Of a DNA stretch of 10,729 bases, positions 1 to 4,181 are shown piece by piece (positions within the stretch are counted from its first letter, which is position 1; each line of letters begins with the position of its first letter). The position numbers and the translations under genes were made by a program. The notes beneath the pieces are model-generated. The model saw nothing but the letters and a program-made list of their open reading frames with translations, searched no databases and had not been told where the DNA came from. The stretch is from CAZJBP01 sp964544115 (GTDB lineage Bacteria > Verrucomicrobiota > Kiritimatiellia > UBA8416 > JADHWI01): NCBI GenBank assembly GCA_964544115.1, contig CAZJBP010000127.1:1-10729 (forward strand), given 5' to 3'.

Positions 1-75
1 CCTTGATAGGCTGGGTGTGTAAGCACCGCGATGTGTTAAGCTAACCAGTACTAATCGGCCGTGTGGCTTGATCAT
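1..75 (+). rRNA. rrl: 23S ribosomal RNA, 3' end (partial)
   Basis: This is the last ~75 bases of 23S rRNA, cut by the window start. The stretch from 'gataggctgggtgtgtaagc' through 'gctaaccagtactaatcggc' to 'gtgtggcttgatc' matches the conserved 3' end of bacterial 23S rRNA (the same segments occur in E. coli rrl with few changes). The exact 3' processing point is uncertain by a few bases. It is followed by an ~87-base spacer and 5S rRNA, the usual 23S-5S order; no tRNA is seen in the spacer. Confidence 0.96.
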
Positions 76-162
76 TTTTTCTTTGTCTCGCGGTGAATGT
101 TGTTTTACCTCACTCTATGTGGGTTGCCTTACCCGAAGCGGGTGGCAGCCATTTAACGTTTT

Positions 163-282
163 TTCCCGGTGGTCATAGCGAGGCGGTAACACCCGTTCCC
201 ATTCCGAACACGGAAGTGAAGGGCCTCAGCGGCGAGAGTACTGCGGGGGTTTGCTCGTGGGAGAGTAGCACGCTGCCGGGGA
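163..282 (+). rRNA. rrf: 5S ribosomal RNA
   Basis: Complete 5S rRNA of about 120 bases. Bases 163-171 and 274-282 pair to form the terminal stem (helix I) with two or three G-U pairs. The conserved loop 'cattccgaacacggaagtga' lies at about 200-219, and 'gggagagtag' near 260-269 is the usual loop E/helix IV-V region. It lies downstream of 23S in the same orientation and is followed directly by an intrinsic terminator, so it closes the rRNA operon. End points are set by stem pairing and may be off by one or two bases. Confidence 0.96.
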
Positions 283-291
283 TTTTTTCCG

Positions 292-327
292 AGAGCCTGT
301 CGTTCGCGACAGGCTCTTTCTTTTTTT
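292..327 (+). terminator. Intrinsic terminator of the rRNA operon
   Basis: A perfect 11-base-pair stem (292-302 with 307-317, 'agagcctgtcg' / 'cgacaggctct') closed by a TTCG tetraloop is followed by a T-rich tract (315-327, seven uninterrupted T at 321-327). This is a classic rho-independent terminator starting ten bases after 5S. It works for + strand transcription only: on the minus strand the bases following the stem are A-rich, not T-rich. Confidence 0.95.
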
Positions 328-425
328 GTGCCCGCGACACGTGCTGCCTGCGAGGGAGCGCCAGGGCGGGTTCGCTTGTGTTGCGTTGAAGGCGCCCATG
401 GTCAGCGATGAACCTGCGGCCTGCG

Positions 426-2417
426 TCAGTGGGATGCCATGACGTGGGCCTTCTCGGCTTCCGTCAGAGGTGTGGCGAGAAGGGTCAGGATGTCTTCGGT
501 CAGAGTTGCGTCGACGTTTCTGGCTTGTGCCGCATAGCCCTCGGCCTGCTCGGTCGAGCCCATGCGCCGGGCCAGAGCGGAGCGGGTTGCCAGGCCGTCA
601 GCACGGTCATCGGCTCCCTGAGCCCGGTTCAGGACCTGCAGAGCTTCTGGGAGTTGTCCGGCTCGCACTAAGAGCATCGCCCGGGTGAGGACCGCATTGG
701 CGTTGCGCGGGTCGCGTTCCAGCGCACGTGAACAGGCCTCGTACGCCTCCAGGTTTCTATTGAGGCGGTGACAAACCACGCCCAGGTTGCTCCATGCCTG
801 CGGGTCGTCCGGCCACCGCCGCGTATAGTTGGTCAGCACGGAGCGCGATCCCGCCAAATCCCCGTTGACGAACCGTACGGAGGCCAGCTGGAACAGCGCG
901 TCGGGGTTGTTCTCGTCCAGCCTCAGGCTCTCGGCGATGTCGCTCGCCGCCCCGGCGGCATCGCCCTTGATGAGTCTTGCCTTGGACCGGAAGAAGAAGT
1001 CCCGGGCGTAGCTCTCGGGAGGAACTCCCACGCCGCCGAGAAAGGTGCCCGCCAGCATGAGACCCGCCAGGCCGTGCGTCAGGATCCGGATTCGGTGCCC
1101 CCCATAATCCGCGCGCCATCCGTGCGCCAGCGCTGCTCCGGCGAGCACGCACATCGGCGGCCAGAGGGGGATTCTGAACCGACCGTTGACAAAGAAAAGG
1201 ACGATACCTGCGCCGAACGAACCGGACAGCGCAGCCAGCAGCAGGAGCAGAACCCGGTCGCCCCGTCGCCAGATGACGACAGCCCCGATCGGTGCCAGCC
1301 CCGCCAGCAGCCACCAGCGCACCGGAAGGCAGCGCAGGAGGCGCGACTCGTGCCGCAGCGTGAACGAGAAGGTCTTGTTGTTGGCAATCTCGCGATTCCA
1401 CAGCATATACCCCGTCTTTCGGAGCATGAGACGAAGCCAATCGCCCGGCGCGGCGCGGATTTCATTGATTCCGCTCTGCTGCCAGTAGCGGGACACGGCC
1501 GCCGGATCGGGGCGCGGGGGCGCGGATGGGTGGATCCGCTGGTATTCCTGCTCGGCGTAGACGCGCACGGGGTCGTCATAGGGTCCCGCGTAGGAGACTG
1601 AGCGGTCCTGCACCGGCGTCATCCCATCGGCCCCGCCGCGATTCCCGAGGTAGAAGTTGATGCCACCGGCCGCAGTCAACACCTGGTACCGACCTGTCTG
1701 CAGAGCGTTGGCGAAACCGAACGGGAGCAAAGCCAGTATCGCGGCTGTTACCCAGATGCAGCAGGCGGTCGCGAGGGCGCGCCGGCCCGCGACGGCCGCG
1801 ATGCCAGCGGCGGCGGCCATGGCCACGAACCACACCAGGACGTTGGGCCACGCCTGGACCCCCACTGCGGCCAGGGTGCCCGAAAGAGCCCAGTAGCGCC
1901 ATGCCCCCCGCCGATCCGGATCGCGCGCCATGGCCATGGCCAGAATCGAGCCGCTGAGGACGAACGTCAGGAGCGTGGTGAGCAGCATTTCCCCCTCGAA
2001 GAACAGCGGCGGCGATGCCAGCGCGAAGACGCCGCCGGCCGCCAGTCCGGCCCTGGGGCTCCGCGCGGCCCGTGCGGCGGTGAGGGTGACGAAGACCGTC
2101 GTCAGCACGCCCAACCCGTGCTGGGTGAAAAGGACGAGGGGCCTCGCCAGTTCCGGTCCCGCCAGCAGGTAGCCCAGAGACATGAAGGCCGAGTACAGCA
2201 GGGGGCGAAAGCCGCCAAAGACGGTGAGGTCGCCTCCCGCAGCCAGGGTCTGAGCCACAAGGTCGTAGTAGCGCTCATCAAGCAGTGGGACCGCGAAGAA
2301 GGCGGAGCGAACGTGTTCCGACCAATAGGCGACCCGGATTACCAGTGCGAACAGGGCGACGTAACACAACCCCCGAGTAGACGGCAAAATGTTGGATTCC
2401 GACGCGTGCTGCTGCAT
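426..2417 (-). CDS. Membrane glycosyltransferase (GT-C fold, GT39/ArnT-like) with C-terminal TPR domain
   Basis: This 663-residue protein has about ten hydrophobic segments over residues 14-465, then a soluble tail. The first extracytoplasmic loop carries an acidic pair (LLDERYYD, D47-E48), where GT-C enzymes that use polyprenyl-phosphate sugars place their catalytic acid. GGINFYLGNRGGADG (251-265) and NGRFRIPLWP (411-420) are patterns I associate with this 'glycosyltransferase family 39' group. Residues ~475-640 form three or four TPR-like helix pairs (for example DENNPDALFQLASVRFVNGD, 501-520, and the AWSNLGVVCHRLNRNLEAYE repeat, 541-560). By family it would move a sugar from a lipid carrier to an acceptor on the outer face of the inner membrane, the TPR part binding a partner or acceptor. 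Sugar and acceptor cannot be read from the sequence. The start at 2417 is backed by a G-rich Shine-Dalgarno (2427-2435). Its 3' end faces the rRNA operon with no clear terminator between. Confidence 0.9.
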   Translation of the reverse strand: MQQHASESNILPSTRGLCYVALFALVIRVAYWSEHVRSAFFAVPLLDERYYDLVAQTLAAGGDLTVFGGFRPLLYSAFMSLGYLLAGPELARPLVLFTQHGLGVLTTVFVTLTAARAARSPRAGLAAGGVFALASPPLFFEGEMLLTTLLTFVLSGSILAMAMARDPDRRGAWRYWALSGTLAAVGVQAWPNVLVWFVAMAAAAGIAAVAGRRALATACCIWVTAAILALLPFGFANALQTGRYQVLTAAGGINFYLGNRGGADGMTPVQDRSVSYAGPYDDPVRVYAEQEYQRIHPSAPPRPDPAAVSRYWQQSGINEIRAAPGDWLRLMLRKTGYMLWNREIANNKTFSFTLRHESRLLRCLPVRWWLLAGLAPIGAVVIWRRGDRVLLLLLAALSGSFGAGIVLFFVNGRFRIPLWPPMCVLAGAALAHGWRADYGGHRIRILTHGLAGLMLAGTFLGGVGVPPESYARDFFFRSKARLIKGDAAGAASDIAESLRLDENNPDALFQLASVRFVNGDLAGSRSVLTNYTRRWPDDPQAWSNLGVVCHRLNRNLEAYEACSRALERDPRNANAVLTRAMLLVRAGQLPEALQVLNRAQGADDRADGLATRSALARRMGSTEQAEGYAAQARNVDATLTEDILTLLATPLTEAEKAHVMASH

Positions 2418-2426
2418 GATCCGGTG

Positions 2427-2455
2427 CTCCCCCCCTTATCCCCCTGGGCGATAAG
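2427..2455 (-). promoter_or_regulatory. RBS and adjoining inverted repeat before the glycosyltransferase gene
   Basis: On the minus strand the start codon is preceded by a G-rich Shine-Dalgarno (2427-2435, AGGGGGGAG-like reading toward lower coordinates). Immediately upstream, CTTATC (2450-2455) and GATAAG (2435-2440) form a 6-base inverted repeat with a 9-base spacer. The second arm runs into the Shine-Dalgarno, so a hairpin in the mRNA would sit next to the ribosome site. It could be an operator or a translational control hairpin, or chance; six pairs is modest. Confidence 0.35.
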
Positions 2456-2460
2456 GCCGA

Positions 2461-2489
2461 AGTCCAGCAGAACGCGCACACGCTGTCAA
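2461..2489 (-). promoter_or_regulatory. Candidate sigma-70-like promoter for the glycosyltransferase gene
   Basis: On the minus strand there is a perfect TTGACA (2489 to 2484). After a 17-base spacer comes TGGACT (2466 to 2461), which matches only three of six positions of TATAAT. The pair lies about 45 bases upstream of the start codon, pointing the right way. The -35 match is striking in GC-rich DNA, but the -10 is poor, so this is tentative. Confidence 0.35.
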
Positions 2490-2656
2490 CGTCGGGATCG
2501 CGATAGGCATCGACTTTGGGCGGTCGGCGGCGGGTGAATTGGACTTGAGGCTGACAGGGGAGTGCGTGCCCGCTTGTTTAGGCTCCCCTCCCGCAGCCTT
2601 TCGCGTTTGGGGTTGAGGGGATGTCGCTCGCCCACCAGATCATGGGCCATAAACCT

Positions 2657-2698
2657 GAGCGTTGGGCATTAAACGTTGGGCGTTGAGCGTTCTTTCGG
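2657..2698. repeat. Three degenerate 14-base tandem units
   Basis: Units are gagcgttgggcatt (2657-2670), aaacgttgggcgtt (2671-2684) and gagcgttctttcgg (2685-2698). The first two agree at 11 of 14 positions; the third shares its first seven bases with the first. The core 'cgttgggc' resembles short tandem motifs found between genes in many environmental genomes (from memory, not checked). Nothing suggests coding. Confidence 0.6.
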
Positions 2699-2702
2699 TC
2701 TT

Positions 2703-2768
2703 CCGGAACGCAGTGAGGGATCTCACTTCGCTTTCACGACCCTTCTCAGATCCCTCACTGCGTTCGGG
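2703..2768. repeat. Intergenic inverted repeat (REP-like, 'PERSEGS'-type element)
   Basis: Bases 2706-2723 (gaacgcagtgagggatct) and 2748-2765 (agatccctcactgcgttc) are perfect reverse complements over 18 bases. Two more pairs follow beyond one mismatch, for arms of 21 bases around a 24-base spacer. Read through, one strand translates to HPERSEGSEK-like peptides. I recall this signature as a widespread dispersed intergenic repeat in metagenomic genomes that often yields false ORFs. It lies just after the dehydratase stop and could stabilise or end that transcript, but no T-tract follows on the minus strand, so it is not a standard intrinsic terminator. Confidence 0.75.
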
Positions 2769-2781
2769 ATGACCGCGCGAG

Positions 2782-2796
2782 GACGACGACGACGAC
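2782..2796. repeat. (GAC)5 microsatellite
   Basis: Five perfect GAC copies lie in non-coding DNA between the inverted repeat and the dehydratase stop codon. They could vary by slippage, but since no gene covers them no phase-variation effect is implied. Confidence 0.7.
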
Positions 2797-2817
2797 GAGG
2801 GGAATGCTGCCCCCGAC

Positions 2818-3648
2818 TCATGACCGGTAGGCGGCGCGGCACGGGTAGGAGCCGGCCACCCGCAGATAGGTGGAGACCTTGCGGACACCGGCGAGGGCGC
2901 GCAGAACCTTCGGCTCCGCCGTTCCGCCCTCGATATCCACCAGAAAGGCGTACTCGCGCGGGCATCCCCGGATCGGGCGTGACACGATGCGCGACAGGTT
3001 GACGTCGTGCCGCCGGAACTGATCGAGAAACGTGCACAGGCTCCCGGGGGTGTTCGGGATCTTGGCGGAAAGGGTGGTCTTGGCGGCCCGGGCGATGGGC
3101 CGCTTCCGGCCGGAGACAACGAGAAACGACGTCAGGTTCGGGGTGTCCGCCTCCACCGGGTAATGCAGAATGTCCAGCCCGTACATCCGGGCCAGATGAC
3201 GGCTTCCGAGGGCCACCGAGCCGGTCTCGGCCGCAGACCAGAGCGCGGCCACGGCCGTGCTCGCGACGACTTTCTTCTCCACCTTGGGGAGGTGCTTCTT
3301 GATCCACGGCGCGCAGTGCTCCAGCGGCGCGAAGTGGCTGTACAACAGCTTGGGTTTCTCGTTGTGCCGCCCGATCAGCGCCAGCGTCACCAGGAGCGAG
3401 AGCTCCTCCTCGATGTGGATGCGCGGCTTGTTGGCGAGCAGGATGTCGACGGTTTCCAGGATGGCGCCGCCGGAGGAATTCTCGATCGGGACTACGCCGC
3501 GCGCGTCGCGCGACCGGGCCACGTGCTGGCACACGTCGCGGATCGTGGGCAGGGGAATCAGCCGGCTGCGCGACCCGAATCGCTTCTCGGCGACCAGGTG
3601 CGAGTAGGTTCCGCGCGGTCCGAGAAACGCAACTTCGACGGCGGGCAT
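2818..3648 (-). CDS. pheA: Prephenate dehydratase with C-terminal ACT domain
   Basis: The protein is 276 residues, the usual length for a stand-alone prephenate dehydratase (no chorismate mutase domain). The enzyme converts prephenate to phenylpyruvate, the committed step to phenylalanine, in the cytoplasm. The catalytic part (~4-180) shows GPRGTYSH (10-17), VVPIENSSGGAI (52-63), the STAVAALWSA stretch (130-139) and a TSF motif (173-175). The family normally has TRF here: the catalytic Thr is kept but the Arg is Ser. An ACT domain follows (~189-268) with the PGSL (201-204) and SRPIRG (223-228) motifs that bind Phe for feedback inhibition in relatives. I chose the start at 3648 because a strong AAGGAGGA site lies nine bases upstream and the FLGPRGTYS motif sits at the normal distance; an in-frame ATG at 3735 adds 29 unconserved residues. 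The next gene is divergent, so pheA stands alone. Confidence 0.95.
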   Translation of the reverse strand: MPAVEVAFLGPRGTYSHLVAEKRFGSRSRLIPLPTIRDVCQHVARSRDARGVVPIENSSGGAILETVDILLANKPRIHIEEELSLLVTLALIGRHNEKPKLLYSHFAPLEHCAPWIKKHLPKVEKKVVASTAVAALWSAAETGSVALGSRHLARMYGLDILHYPVEADTPNLTSFLVVSGRKRPIARAAKTTLSAKIPNTPGSLCTFLDQFRRHDVNLSRIVSRPIRGCPREYAFLVDIEGGTAEPKVLRALAGVRKVSTYLRVAGSYPCRAAYRS

Positions 3649-3657
3649 GACGGTTTT

Positions 3658-3665
3658 TCCTCCTT
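3658..3665 (-). promoter_or_regulatory. Shine-Dalgarno site of pheA
   Basis: AAGGAGGA on the minus strand, nine bases before the ATG at 3648. It is a near-perfect anti-16S match and decides the start over the in-frame ATG at 3735. Confidence 0.85.
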
Positions 3666-3672
3666 GGACGCG

Positions 3673-3698
3673 GTGCGATCTGCTATACGGTATCGCAC
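3673..3698. promoter_or_regulatory. Inverted repeat in the divergent pheA / release-factor-like control region
   Basis: gtgcgat (3673-3679) and atcgcac (3692-3698) are perfect reverse complements separated by 12 bases. The dyad spans 26 bases with half-sites 19 bases apart centre to centre, close to two helical turns, as dimeric regulators often need. It encloses the most AT-rich, TATA-containing stretch of the 116-base divergent region, where a -10 element for either gene might lie. I could not assign convincing -35/-10 pairs. An operator is possible; chance is not excluded. Confidence 0.35.
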
Positions 3699-3764
3699 GT
3701 TCACGGTACCAGCGCCTGCCGTTGCGGTGAAGCACAAACTCGGCGCCGTCGCGGGAGGGGCGAT

Positions 3765-4178
3765 ATGCCGGACACCTTTGTCAGCACGGCGAAGCGGGAT
3801 CAGCTGCTGCGCCGCCTGCGTCGCCTCGGCATCGTGGAGTCCGACCTCGACGAGACGTTTGTCCTCGGCTCCGGCAGCGGCGGCCAGAAGATCAACAAGA
3901 CCTCGTCCTGCGTCCGCCTGGTGCATCGCCCCACCGGCATCGACGTCAAGTGCCAGGCGTCCCGCTCGCGCGAGCTCAACCGGCACCTCGCCCGCCGCGA
4001 CCTGTGCGACCGCATCGAGGAGCGCGTGCTGGGCGAAGCCAGCCGCCGCCAGCAGGAGGCCGAGCGCATCCGCCGCCAGAAGCGCCGCCGCTCCCGCCGC
4101 CAGAAGGAGCGCATGCTGGAGGACAAGCACCACCACGCCGAGAAGAAGCAGCAGCGCAAGCGGGTGGGGGGAGACTGA
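3765..4178 (+). CDS. Small GGQ release-factor-like ribosome rescue protein (MTRFR/C12orf65-like)
   Basis: This 137-residue protein is built only of the peptidyl-tRNA hydrolase domain of class I release factors plus a basic tail. GSGSGGQKINKTSSCV (35-50) holds the universal GGQ (39-41), whose Gln positions water to cut peptidyl-tRNA in the ribosomal A site. RPTGIDVKCQ (55-64) and SRELNRHLARRDL (68-80) follow as in RF1/RF2. There is no codon-recognition or superfamily anchor domain, so it should act without reading a stop codon. The tail (~91-134) is a long helix rich in Arg, Lys, Gln and Glu. The run FVxGxGxGGQxxNKTSxCV, then TGIxVKC, then NRxLAR resembles human mitochondrial MTRFR more than ArfB as I remember them. 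That protein rescues nascent chains stuck on large subunits; a similar job here is inference. The ATG at 3765 follows gggagggg (3753-3760). The stop lies three bases before the next gene's start, implying coupled translation. Confidence 0.9.
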   Translation: MPDTFVSTAKRDQLLRRLRRLGIVESDLDETFVLGSGSGGQKINKTSSCVRLVHRPTGIDVKCQASRSRELNRHLARRDLCDRIEERVLGEASRRQQEAERIRRQKRRRSRRQKERMLEDKHHHAEKKQQRKRVGGD

Positions 4179-4181
4179 CGG

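Larger units (their letters stand above)
2418..2817. other. 400-base intergenic stretch, repeat-rich, no supported gene
   Basis: This lies between the glycosyltransferase start and the prephenate dehydratase stop, both genes being on the minus strand. It holds the candidate promoter and hairpin (2427-2489), an imperfect pair tcccctc (2584-2590) / gagggga (2615-2621), three 14-base tandem units (2657-2698), a large inverted repeat (2703-2768) and a GAC microsatellite (2782-2796). Short open frames cross it, but their translations are repeat-derived or shadows of the dehydratase gene and lack Shine-Dalgarno sites. No tRNA or known riboswitch was recognised. Confidence 0.7.

Noticed and set aside
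93..389. 98-codon open frame on +
   Set aside because: It runs through the 23S-5S spacer, 5S rRNA and the terminator; not protein-coding.
2584..2621. tcccctc / gagggga inverted repeat
   Set aside because: Seven pairs with a 24-base spacer in G/C-run DNA; expected by chance in such composition and no functional context.
2640..3119. 159-codon minus-strand frame containing HPERSEGSEK
   Set aside because: A shadow of pheA in another frame continuing into intergenic repeats; the peptide comes from the inverted repeat.
3649..3735. 29-residue N-terminal extension of prephenate dehydratase
   Set aside because: In frame, but the strong Shine-Dalgarno at 3658-3665 points to 3648 and the conserved GPRGTYS motif is at its normal distance from that start.
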